64,000 nt of DNA from CAVUCH01 sp963763095 (GTDB lineage: Bacteria > Acidobacteriota > Vicinamibacteria > Vicinamibacterales > JAENWD01), in assembly GCA_963763095.1 (NCBI GenBank), contig CAVXNR010000018.1:62001-126000 (forward strand), given 5' to 3'. A program made the translations under genes and the position numbers. The notes under the pieces were generated by a model, which was given only the letters and a program-made list of their open reading frames with translations, was not told the origin of the DNA and ran no database searches. How positions within the stretch are numbered: position 1 is the stretch's first letter; every line of letters starts with the position of its first letter. Below are positions 48,781-57,367 of this stretch, piece after piece.

Positions 48781-50582
48781 CCGGGAGCGCGCAATCGAGC
48801 CGCTGCCGCCGGCGTTGTCGTCGATGTGGCGGTTGTGCACGCTGGGGTATCGGCACGAGCCCCGGCTGATGGTGACATCGCTGGTGCTGTCGCAGCTTGC
48901 CGCGCTGCCTGACGCGCTTCTCGCCCTGTGGTTGATGCTGCTGGGCAAAGGGGTTCTCGAGCATCGCACCGGTCTCGTGCAGGCCGCCGCCGTGGGCCTG
49001 GCCGCGTCGACGGCGGCCACGTGGGTTCTCCGCACGGTCAGCACGCGCGTCCAGCGCAGCTTTCGCGACCGGGTGACCATCGCGCTCGAATCGCACGTGG
49101 CGCACCTGCAGGCATCGGTGGCGACCATCGCGCACCAGGAGCGTCCCGAGTATCTCGATCGCCTGTCGATGCTCCGCAACCAGGTGTTCGTGCTCGATCA
49201 CATGTACATGTCGCTGTTTTCCACGCTCGGGTGGATCCTGCGGCTGGGCGTCACGATGACGCTGCTGGCGTCGATTCATCCGGCGCTGATCCTGCTCGCG
49301 GTGTTCGCTGTTCCAACCGTGGTCACGTCCACGTGGCGGCCCGCGGTCGAGCGGTCAGCCCAGGAGCGGGGCGCGCAGGCGAGCCGGCTGGCCCGCCACC
49401 TGTTCACGCTCGCGACCACCGCGGCGCCGGGAAAGGAAGTGCGCGTCACGGGCATCGGCGAGCGCCTGGTGACGGATCGGCGGGACGCGTGGGAGTGGTG
49501 GTACGGTCCCGTGGCGGCGGCGCGGCGGGGCTCGGCCCTGTGGCACGCGCTGGCCTGGGCGGTATTCGGCGGCGCGTATGTCGCCGCTGTCGTCTTCGTG
49601 GCGTACGGCCTGCGGGCGCCGGCCGGGATCCGTGCTGCTGGTGCTCGCCGCGGGCGCGCGGCTATCCGCCTACATCGGGGCGACGGTCGGCGAGATTGGG
49701 TTCCTGCGTGGCTTCTGGATGGACGGCTCCCGCCGGCTCGCGTGGCTCGAGGACTACGCCGCGTCGGTGGCGGCAGCGGGCGATTTGCCGGTGCCGGCGA
49801 GCTTGCGCCGGGGCATTCGTCTCGAGCACGTGTCGTTCGCGTACCCCGGCACGTCACGGGTGGTGCTGGACGACATCTCGGTGACGCTACCCGCCGGCGC
49901 GGTCGTGGCGATCGTCGGTGAAAACGGCGCCGGGAAGACCACCCTCGTCAAGCTGCTCGCGAAGATGTACGAGCCGAGTTCTGGTGCGATCCTGCTGGAC
50001 GATACCCCGCTGTCGCGCGTGCCGGCAGGCGAATGGCGCGCGCGCCTCGCAGGCGCGTTCCAGGATTTCTTCCGCTTCGAGTTCCACGCGGGACGCACAG
50101 TCGCTGTCGGCGATCTTCCGCGACTGGACGACGAGCCGGCCGTGATCGCTGCCGTGGATCGTGCCGGCGCCGCCGACGTGGTGGCACATCTGCCGTCGGG
50201 CCTGGCCACGCAGCTCGGTCCGACGTGGCCCGGCGGCGTCGAGCTGTCGTTCGGGCAGTGGCAGAAGCTCGCGCTCGCGCGCGGCTTCATGCGCGATGAT
50301 CCGCTGCTGCTGGTGCTCGATGAGCCAACCGCGGCGCTCGATGCGGAAACCGAACATGCGCTGTTCGAGCGGTACGCCGCGGCCGCGCGCGAATCGGGCG
50401 CGAGCGGCAGCGGCCGCATCACGGTCCTCGTCTCGCACCGGTTCTCAACCGTGCGGATGGCGGATCTGATCGTGGTGCTCGAAGGGGCGCGGCTCGTCGA
50501 CGTCGGCACACACGAAGAGTTGATGGCCAGAAAAGGGCACTACGCCGACCTGTATGGGATCCAGGCCGCAGCGTACCGGTAG
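48764..50582 (+). CDS. ABC exporter half-transporter, second subunit (frameshifted)
   Basis: A protein of about 606 aa with six membrane helices and an ATPase domain. Walker A is GENGAGKTT, Walker B LLLVLDEPTA and the switch histidine is in SHRFSTVRMAD. The signature is LSFGQWQKLALARGF, degenerate at the third position, which is typical of one ATP site in asymmetric heterodimeric exporters. The break near 49628 (GGGATCC) divides the membrane part; removing one base joins GLRAPAG to SVLLVLAAGARLSAYIG. The ATG at 48764 has GAGGAGG upstream and overlaps the first subunit. The substrate is unknown; no peptide-biosynthesis gene is adjacent. Confidence 0.88.
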
Positions 50583-50603
50583 CGTAGCGCCGGCAGTTCG
50601 ACG

Positions 50604-50634
50604 AACGGCGGAGCGGGGACACCGCTCCGCCGTT
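50604..50634. terminator. Bidirectional hairpin terminator
   Basis: AACGGCGGAGCGG (50604-50616), loop GGACA and CCGCTCCGCCGTT (50622-50634) make a perfect 13-bp stem. It lies 21 bases after the exporter gene and seven bases before the convergent protease stop. Confidence 0.8.
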
Positions 50635-50641
50635 ACGAGCG

Positions 50642-51493
50642 CTAGAGGTAAGGCGATACGAAGTCGAGCGTCGCGGCGATATCGGTGCGGAACTGATAGT
50701 CGTTGCCGTTGCAGAGGGGCGTCACAGTGTACGAGTTGATGCCGATGATGATGTTCGTCTCCTCTCCGGTCGCTGGATCAATCCAGAACGCCGGCCCTCC
50801 GGAGTCGCCTGAACACGTGCCTCCTGGACCCGTTCCGCGTCCGGGATTGTTCGTGTACACGAAGTTCTGTGCGCCGGCGTTGGCGCTCTGGCCCGTGTTG
50901 ATGATGGTCGAGGTCGCCTGATAGCGGACCCACTCATCCTGCGCGAACGCAGGAATGCGCCCCTGCAGGCCGTAACCCACGATGACCGCCTGGCGCCCCG
51001 AGGGCGGGCCCTTCGCCGTGCGCAGCGCGTCGAACTGACCGAGCGTGGGCAACTCGCCGTACTCCGACACCACGATCGGCTGGTCCAGCACGATCACACC
51101 CACGTCGTAGGTGTTCGGGAACTGGGAGTAGCTGGAGTACTGAGGATGCGCCGTCGCGGTCCCGCTGATCCACAAGGCATCAATCCATGCCTGAAGCGTC
51201 GGGTAGTTGGGGCGCTCCGTCTCGAAGTCAATCACCGGGTCGTTCCGGACCCACGTGTTCAGGTTGGGGTTCCCCGCGTCATCTTCGGTGCAGTGGCCGG
51301 CCGTGAGCACGACCGTCGGCGAGAGCAGCGTGCCGCTGCACGAGTAGTAACCGTCCGCGCGCTGGAAAAGAATGGACACGACCTGCGGGTGGTCGGTGCC
51401 GTCCGGCTGCCCCCACGTAATGGCCGAAGAGTCAGCTCTTCCCAGCAGAATCAGCAAAGCAGTGGCCACCAGGGCCGATGCCTGTCTTTTCAC
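50642..51493 (-). CDS. Secreted trypsin-like serine protease (S1)
   Basis: A 283-aa intact protease. A signal peptide (SALVATALLILLGRADSSA) is followed by the mature chain. The catalytic triad is visible: His67 in LTAGHC, Asp in the NTYDVGVIVLDQP segment, and Ser in CSGDSGGPAFW. The S1-typical cysteine pairs (YSCSGTLLS with TAGHC; GGTCSGDSG) suggest disulfides and thus export to the periplasm or outside. I choose the GTG at 51493 because GAGGT lies seven bases before it; a GTG two codons upstream would have no spacing. The N-terminus of the mature chain is ITWGQPDG and not the IVGG of activated zymogens. Confidence 0.92.
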   Translation of the reverse strand: MKRQASALVATALLILLGRADSSAITWGQPDGTDHPQVVSILFQRADGYYSCSGTLLSPTVVLTAGHCTEDDAGNPNLNTWVRNDPVIDFETERPNYPTLQAWIDALWISGTATAHPQYSSYSQFPNTYDVGVIVLDQPIVVSEYGELPTLGQFDALRTAKGPPSGRQAVIVGYGLQGRIPAFAQDEWVRYQATSTIINTGQSANAGAQNFVYTNNPGRGTGPGGTCSGDSGGPAFWIDPATGEETNIIIGINSYTVTPLCNGNDYQFRTDIAATLDFVSPYL

Positions 51494-51662
51494 GGTCACA
51501 CCTCACTTGTTTTGCTTCCATACATTTGTCGTGCTTACATGCACCGCTCGTCGCGGTACCGCGGTACGCACCAGCAATAACCATGCACGACGGCATCGGC
51601 ATGCGGCCGTCCACAGCGACGTAGCGGCGGATGCCGCCGCAACGCGTATGGTCGAGGAGCAC

Positions 51663-52757
51663 ATGCCTGAGTTTCCAATCGAGCCGCCCATCGAGCCGAT
51701 GCTTGCGAAGATCGTGGACGGGCTTCCGATCGCGGAGGGGCTGTTCTACGAGCCCAAGTGGGATGGGTTCAGGGCCATCGTGTTCCGCGGCGGAGCGGAT
51801 GCGTATATCCAGAGCCGGGACCTGCGGCCGCTGGACCGGTACTTTCCCGAGCTGCACGAAGCCTGCCTCTCGTCGCTGCCCGACGGATGCGTTGTCGACG
51901 GGGAGATCGTGATAGCGACGCCGAACGGCCTGGACTTCGACGCGCTGCAGATGCGCCTGCACCCCGCTGCCTCACGGATTGCGAAGCTGTCGAAGGCCAC
52001 GCCCGCGGAGTTCGTTCTGTTCGATCTGCTCGCCGCAGATGGCGACGATCTGCGTGGCACGCCCTTTCGCGAGCGGCGCACGCGTCTCGAGGATGTCGCG
52101 GCGCGGCTGGGCGCGCCGTTTCACCTGACGCCGACCACGACCGATCGCGATCTTGCGGAGGAGTGGCTCGCGCGCTTCGAGGGTGCGGGCCTCGACGGCG
52201 TGATGGCAAAGCCAGGGGACGGGGTGTACGAGCCTGGCAAGCGCGCGATGTTCAAGATCAAGCACGCGCGGACGGCCGACTGCGTGGTCGCGGGCTTCCG
52301 CTGGCACAAGACCGGGCCAGGCACGCTCGTGGGCTCGCTGCTGCTCGGGCTCTACGACGAGGCCGGCGCGCTGCAGCACGTCGGCGTGACCTCGTCGTTC
52401 ACGATGGCGAAGCGCAAGGAACTGGCCGCGGAGCTCGCACCTTTGCGCGAGGGTGCGATGGACGACCATCCGTGGCGCGAGTGGGCGCAGGCCGACGGCA
52501 GCGATTCTGCGCGCATGCCGGGCGCCCAGAGCCGATGGAGTGCCGGCAAGGATCTCTCGTGGGAGCCGGTGCGCATCGAGCGCGTCTGCGAGGTCAAGTA
52601 CGACCACCTGCAAGGGCGCCGGTTCCGGCATGCGACGGTGTTCCAGCGCTGGCGCCCGGACAAGAGGCCGGCCGACTGTCGCTACGACCAGCTCGAGGTC
52701 ACGGCCGCGTACGAGCTGGAAAAGGTGTTTGGCGCGTCCGGCCGCCGGCGCGGCTGA
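51663..52757 (+). CDS. ATP-dependent DNA ligase (LigC / LigD-ligase-domain type)
   Basis: A 364-aa stand-alone ligase. The adenylated lysine is Lys32 in FYEPKWDGFRA (motif I), followed by VVDGEIVI (motif III-like), EFVLFDLLA, LDGVMAKPGDGVYEPGKR (motif IV) and MFKIKHARTADC (motif V). A C-terminal OB-fold has VCEVKYDHLQGRRFRHATVF. Ligases of this kind seal nicks in repair, including bacterial end joining. Two starts are possible: ATG at 51648 and ATG at 51663. I prefer 51663 because GAGGAG precedes it, though the spacing is short. It converges on the polymerase gene, with 41 bases between stops. Confidence 0.92.
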   Translation: MPEFPIEPPIEPMLAKIVDGLPIAEGLFYEPKWDGFRAIVFRGGADAYIQSRDLRPLDRYFPELHEACLSSLPDGCVVDGEIVIATPNGLDFDALQMRLHPAASRIAKLSKATPAEFVLFDLLAADGDDLRGTPFRERRTRLEDVAARLGAPFHLTPTTTDRDLAEEWLARFEGAGLDGVMAKPGDGVYEPGKRAMFKIKHARTADCVVAGFRWHKTGPGTLVGSLLLGLYDEAGALQHVGVTSSFTMAKRKELAAELAPLREGAMDDHPWREWAQADGSDSARMPGAQSRWSAGKDLSWEPVRIERVCEVKYDHLQGRRFRHATVFQRWRPDKRPADCRYDQLEVTAAYELEKVFGASGRRRG

Positions 52758-52798
52758 AGGTCTCGAGCAGCTTGAAGCGCCCCCTGCGTCAACGCCGC

Positions 52799-54121
52799 TT
52801 ACGGGTCCGAGGAGGCTTCGCACGCCGGTTCGATATCTTCTGTGCTGACACCGTGCCAGTCGGACGCCATGTCCTCGTCAGGATCGAGCGGCTCCTGCGC
52901 AGGCCGCAGCGGCTCGGGCACGTGCTGCAGGTTGAGACGAATGCGTGTCCACGTGGCGAACCGCCCGCGCATGGCGTCGACCAGGACGTCGGCAGGCTCG
53001 AGGTGCGCGGCCGCTTCCGCATGCCGGGCCTTCCAGCGTTCGAGCCCCGCGAGCGCGTCGGTCTTCTGCCGGGCGCGCGCGATTTCGATCAAGGGATGTG
53101 CCGGCGTGCGACGACGCGAGGGCTGCACGCGTGCGGGCTCGCCCACCTGCTTCTGGTAATGCGGGGGCCACGGCGCATCGCCCTGGCCCTCGCGTTCCTG
53201 CCGCGCGGAGAGCTCGAGCAGCGCGTCGAGCGAGCAGGGCGCCCGATCGATGGCCTCGTGCCTGTCCCCAAGAGCGGCGAATCGCGACGGCATTGTCGCC
53301 AGCGTGAAGTCCGCGGGCTCGCACGCGTCGATCTCGTCCCAGGACAAGGGTGCAGACACGCGGGCGTCAACCGTGGGGCGCACCGAGTAGGCCGCTGCCA
53401 CGGTCCGGTCCTTTGCGTTCTGGTTGTAATCGAGGAACACGCCGTGCCGTTCCTCCTTCCACCACTTGCTGGTGGCGAGCGCGGGAGCGCGGCGCTCGAC
53501 CTCGCGCGCGAGCGCCAGGGCCGCCCGGCGGACTTCCGCGAACGTCCAGCGCGGATGGATGCGCACGTACACGTGGATGCCGCGGGATCCCGATGTTTTC
53601 GGCCAGCCCACGAGCGAGAGGTCGTCGAGCGCGGAATGCACCGTGCGCGCGACCTCGCGGATCTGCTCCCACGTGACGCCCGGCACGGGATCGAGATCGA
53701 CGCGCAGCTCGTCCGGGTGATCGAGCGCCTCGGCGCGCACCGGATGCGGGTGCAGCTCGAGGCAGGCGAGATTCGCCATCCACGCGAGGGCCGCCGCGTC
53801 ACGCGGCACGACTTCCTCCGCGGTGCGGCCGGAAGGGAAGCGCAAGGTGACCACATCCACCCAGGCGGGGCGCGACGCCGGCGCGCGCTTCTGATAGAAG
53901 AACTCCGCACCGACGCCGTTCGGATACCGCACGAGCACGTTCGGCCGGCCGCCAGCACCCCGCAGCGCCCCATCTCCGACCGCCACGTAGTAGCGCACGA
54001 GATCGAGCTTCGTGTATCCGGCCTGCGGGAACAGCACCTTGCCCGGATTGGAGATGGCGATCTCTCGTCCCGCTACGGTCAGCGTCTCCACTTCGGCGCG
54101 ACCCGACGAACGTGCACTCAC
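52799..54121 (-). CDS. LigD-type primase-polymerase (PolDom)
   Basis: A 440-aa protein. Residues about 20-290 are the archaeo-eukaryotic primase-type polymerase domain of LigD: FPQAGYTKLDLVRYYVAV, YPNGVGAEFFYQK, the catalytic acidic pair in LRVDLDPVPG, then SGSRGIHVYVRI, SKWWKEERHGVFLDYNQ and APLSWDEID. A C-terminal tail of about 130 residues, Arg-rich with no nuclease or ligase domain, follows. It would fill gaps or add nucleotides during end joining. The GTG start at 54121 follows GGAGGA. The gene is intact. Ku, the usual partner, is not in the window. Confidence 0.92.
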   Translation of the reverse strand: MSARSSGRAEVETLTVAGREIAISNPGKVLFPQAGYTKLDLVRYYVAVGDGALRGAGGRPNVLVRYPNGVGAEFFYQKRAPASRPAWVDVVTLRFPSGRTAEEVVPRDAAALAWMANLACLELHPHPVRAEALDHPDELRVDLDPVPGVTWEQIREVARTVHSALDDLSLVGWPKTSGSRGIHVYVRIHPRWTFAEVRRAALALAREVERRAPALATSKWWKEERHGVFLDYNQNAKDRTVAAAYSVRPTVDARVSAPLSWDEIDACEPADFTLATMPSRFAALGDRHEAIDRAPCSLDALLELSARQEREGQGDAPWPPHYQKQVGEPARVQPSRRRTPAHPLIEIARARQKTDALAGLERWKARHAEAAAHLEPADVLVDAMRGRFATWTRIRLNLQHVPEPLRPAQEPLDPDEDMASDWHGVSTEDIEPACEASSDP

Positions 54122-54291
54122 TGGTTCCTCCAAGGATGCTCCTCGGCTCCGCAGCCGGAACTGAAGTCCCGGCTCCATAGCCAACACCTCGCGGCCATGC
54201 GGCGCGACTTGCGCGATGTGCTCGTTCGCTGCGCCAGAACCACGCTGCTCGAGCATATCGTTCCAGGCGTCAGGCCTGACAGCGCACCCGC

Positions 54292-54297
54292 TATAAT
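54292..54297 (+). promoter_or_regulatory. Candidate -10 element of the TonB-receptor gene
   Basis: TATAAT in the 330-base gap before the receptor gene, a perfect -10 match that is rare in this base composition. No good -35 lies at 16-18 bases upstream (GTCAGG instead). It would give a leader of about 150 bases. Nothing else is seen in 54122-54451. Confidence 0.4.
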
Positions 54298-54451
54298 CGT
54301 CCAACGCTTCAGGACGTTGCGGCCGGCTGCACTGAACCAATGCCAGATTGCTCGTGCGCGACTCCCACCGTGCGTGACCTCGCTGTCCCGAGCCAGATGC
54401 GCGGGCCGGACGCGCGCCGACACCAGATACCGATGCCCCCAGGAGGGAAGA

Positions 54452-57232
54452 ATGGGTTCACGCCTTTGTCTCGTTGCCGTGTTCTGTCTGGCTGTCGCCG
54501 GAGGCGCGGCTGCCCAGCAGACCGGGTCAGTGTCGGGCACCGTGTTCGATCAGGGCGGCGCCGCGGTTGCCGGCGCGTCGGTCCGCATCAGCGGTGACCC
54601 GATGCCCGCCGGCCGCACGACGACGACGACGGACAGCGGCACATACAGTTTTCCCTTGCTCCTGCCCGGCGAGTACGTCGTCGAGGCAGAGAAGCCGCAG
54701 GCAGGGAGCACGAAGCGCACCGTGCTCGTGCAGGTCGACCGGGACACGCAACTCGATCTCGCGATCGGTGTGACCGTGCAGGAGGCGCTCGTCGTCACCG
54801 CCGCCACCCCGATCGTCGACATGCGATCGACGGAGGTGAGCTTCAACTTCAAGGACGAGTACCTCAGGAACATCCCGCTCGAGCGCAACTACCGTGGCCT
54901 CTTTCAGCTGATCCCGGGCGTCGCGGAGAACCGCAGCCCCGTTGGCCCAGCCGCCGGCGGCACGCGTCAGGACAACGCATACCTGATCGACGGCGTGAAC
55001 ATCACGAACCCCGGCTTCGGCTACCTGTCGACGGAGGTGAATGAGCTCGACATCGCCGAGGTGAACATCAAGCGGGCCGGGATATCAGCCGAGTTCGGGC
55101 GGACGGCCGGCGCGGTCACGAACGCCGTTACACGTTCGGGGACGAATCAATTGAGCGGCGCGGCACGCATCGACTGGCTGCCGCAGGAGCTGATTGGTGA
55201 CTTGAAGGACGACGCGTTCCCTGACCCGCTGCTCACGACGGTCGTGAGCCCCGGGGTGAGTCTGGGCGGTCCGGTGTTGAGGGACAAGCTGTTCTGGTAC
55301 GGATCGGCGCGATACTTCGGCGAGACGCGTGGAGACCGCGTCAACAAGTTGAACGAGGTGCTGCCGAACCAGGAGCGCACGGGTCACGAGCTGTACGGCA
55401 AGCTCACCGCTTCAAGGCCGCGCCACCTGGTGAATGTGGGATACCGCGATCGGCCGAACGACGTCGCGAACGCCAGCCTGACCCCGGATACCGCCGCGGG
55501 CGTGGCGACCACGACCGACAACAGCAGCCGGGTGGCCACGGCCACCTGGGGCTACTTCCTGACGGACCGGAGCTCCATCGAGACCCGATATCTCTACATG
55601 AAGGAGAACAACGAGGACGTGCCGCTCACGAACCTCGGGTACCTGCCCACGTGGGACCCGAACAACCTGTCGCGCATGGGGCTCTACCAGGACCCGCTGC
55701 AGGCCAACGTCCTCACCGGGGGCGCCGAATACACCGACACCGCCAACTATAAGCGTCATGAAATCCGGGCCACCTACGGGCACTTCCTGGATTTCGGGAA
55801 GACGCAGCACGAGATCAAGGTGGGAGGCGGCTACGAGTTCGGTGAAGAGTACCTCGCCCGCCTGACGAACGGGTGGGGATCGCTCGTGCGCATCACCGCG
55901 GCCGGCCAGCCGCTGGTGCGGGCGCGGTACTACTTCCAGCAGCCGGCGCAACGCGGGCAGGGTCGCACGTGGGCGCTGTTCGTGCAGGACAACATCACGA
56001 TTGGCTCGCGTCTCACCGTCAACGCGGGCGTCCTCGCCAACCGTGACGACTTCGTGCAGGACCTGGAGGGCAGCGGCGGATGCCCGGCCGACGTCGGTCT
56101 GAGCGGTGGCGCCGCGCTGTTCAAGTCGGACGGCGACCGCTGCACGTTCCTGCGATTCGGCTATGGCGACGAGATTCAGCCCCGCGTCGGCGTGAACTAC
56201 AACGTGCGGCAGGGCAAGGGCGACAAGGTCTACGTGAACTGGGGCCGCTTCTACAACATGGATCAGAAGTCCAGCGGACGCAGCCTCGCACCCCGACGCA
56301 TCTACCAGCGCGAAGCCCGGTTCGATCTCTCGGGCAACCTCATCTCCGATGTGCCGCGCGCGTCGACGACGGGCAAGCTGATCGATCCCGATCTCGAGCC
56401 CATTTACAACGATGAGCTCCTCGCCGGTTATGCCACGCCGATCCGGGGCGAATGGGGACTCGACGTCTTCTACATCTACCGGAACACGAACCAGTTCATC
56501 GAGGACGTGCCCTCGGTTCTGCCCGACACGGGTCCGTACGCGGCGGCCAACCTGCCGTGCACCCGCTTCGAGGCGTGCCGCGCAGCAGAAGGCAAGCGGA
56601 CGTACCACGCCTTCACCGTGGAGCTCTCGCGCCGGCTCGCGCGGAAGTGGAGCGCGAACGTCAGCTACACCTGGAGCCGTTTCGAAGGGAATTTCGATCT
56701 GGACTACTCGCGCGACGAGGCGGTGTTCAACACGTCATCGTTCATCCAGGATGGTCCGGGCACGAACGTCGAGGAGCCGAACCGGTTCGGCCCGCTGAAC
56801 CAGGATCGGCCGCACGTCTTCAAGCTGTTTTCGAGCTGGGTGCCGACCGACACGTTCACGGCTGGCGCCTATCTCCGTGTGCAGAGCGGCACGCCGTGGA
56901 ACGCCCGCGCGCCTGACTGGGAAGGCGCGGAGCTGAACTATCTGGAGCCGGCCGGCGCAAACCGGAATCCCGTGTGGACGAACCTGGACCTGCTGGCCAG
57001 CTATCGGGTGCGCCTTGCCGCCCGGGCGGCGGTGACGCTCGAGGCCAGGCTTCTGAACGTCTTCGGTAATCAGACGCGCCTGTCGACGGATCCGCAGCAG
57101 TTTCTCGATCTGAACACCATCGACGACCCGCCGTACTTCGCGCCATACGTCGAGCCGAACCCGTTCTACGGGACGGCGAGCCAGTATGCGCCGCCACGGC
57201 GGCTGGTGCTCAGCGCGTCGACGCGGTTCTGA
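54452..57232 (+). CDS. TonB-dependent receptor, Oar-like, with carboxypeptidase-regulatory-like domain
   Basis: A 926-aa intact outer-membrane protein. The signal peptide (residues 1-21, ending GGAAAQQ) is followed by a CarboxypepD_reg-like beta domain (GSVSGTVFDQGGAAVAGASV, residues 25-105). The plug domain follows, with the acidobacterial hallmark RQDNAYLIDGVNIT and FGRTAGAVTNAVTRSGTN, then the 22-strand barrel, which ends with LVLSASTRF and a C-terminal Phe. Such receptors take up large substrates or bind peptides. AGGAGGG precedes the ATG. The gene is alone, and the gap downstream holds repeats. Confidence 0.95.
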   Translation: MGSRLCLVAVFCLAVAGGAAAQQTGSVSGTVFDQGGAAVAGASVRISGDPMPAGRTTTTTDSGTYSFPLLLPGEYVVEAEKPQAGSTKRTVLVQVDRDTQLDLAIGVTVQEALVVTAATPIVDMRSTEVSFNFKDEYLRNIPLERNYRGLFQLIPGVAENRSPVGPAAGGTRQDNAYLIDGVNITNPGFGYLSTEVNELDIAEVNIKRAGISAEFGRTAGAVTNAVTRSGTNQLSGAARIDWLPQELIGDLKDDAFPDPLLTTVVSPGVSLGGPVLRDKLFWYGSARYFGETRGDRVNKLNEVLPNQERTGHELYGKLTASRPRHLVNVGYRDRPNDVANASLTPDTAAGVATTTDNSSRVATATWGYFLTDRSSIETRYLYMKENNEDVPLTNLGYLPTWDPNNLSRMGLYQDPLQANVLTGGAEYTDTANYKRHEIRATYGHFLDFGKTQHEIKVGGGYEFGEEYLARLTNGWGSLVRITAAGQPLVRARYYFQQPAQRGQGRTWALFVQDNITIGSRLTVNAGVLANRDDFVQDLEGSGGCPADVGLSGGAALFKSDGDRCTFLRFGYGDEIQPRVGVNYNVRQGKGDKVYVNWGRFYNMDQKSSGRSLAPRRIYQREARFDLSGNLISDVPRASTTGKLIDPDLEPIYNDELLAGYATPIRGEWGLDVFYIYRNTNQFIEDVPSVLPDTGPYAAANLPCTRFEACRAAEGKRTYHAFTVELSRRLARKWSANVSYTWSRFEGNFDLDYSRDEAVFNTSSFIQDGPGTNVEEPNRFGPLNQDRPHVFKLFSSWVPTDTFTAGAYLRVQSGTPWNARAPDWEGAELNYLEPAGANRNPVWTNLDLLASYRVRLAARAAVTLEARLLNVFGNQTRLSTDPQQFLDLNTIDDPPYFAPYVEPNPFYGTASQYAPPRRLVLSASTRF

Positions 57233-57245
57233 GGGAGACGACGAG

Positions 57246-57367
57246 ATGACAGGCTGCGGGCTGCAGGCTCCAGCCTGCAGGCCTGTCTGGCTTCAGGTGC
57301 GACCTGACCAGCGGGGTGGCCTGACGCCCGAGAGGCCTGTAGGCTGCAGCCTGGGCCTGCAGCCTGT
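57246..57367. repeat. GGCTGCAGGC-type dispersed repeats
   Basis: CAGGCTGCGGGCTGCAGGCT, then CCAGCCTGCAGGCC (57250-57283) and GGCCTGTAGGCTGCAGCCTG, then GGCCTGCAGCC (57334-57364). They relate to the block at 13.33-13.47 kb. The second block covers the last codons of the minus-strand glycosyltransferase gene. Confidence 0.7.

Noticed and set aside
51758..54451. About 900 codons upstream in the frame of the TonB receptor
   Set aside because: Runs through the ligase gene and the antisense of the polymerase gene; the receptor has its own AGGAGGG site and signal peptide at 54452.
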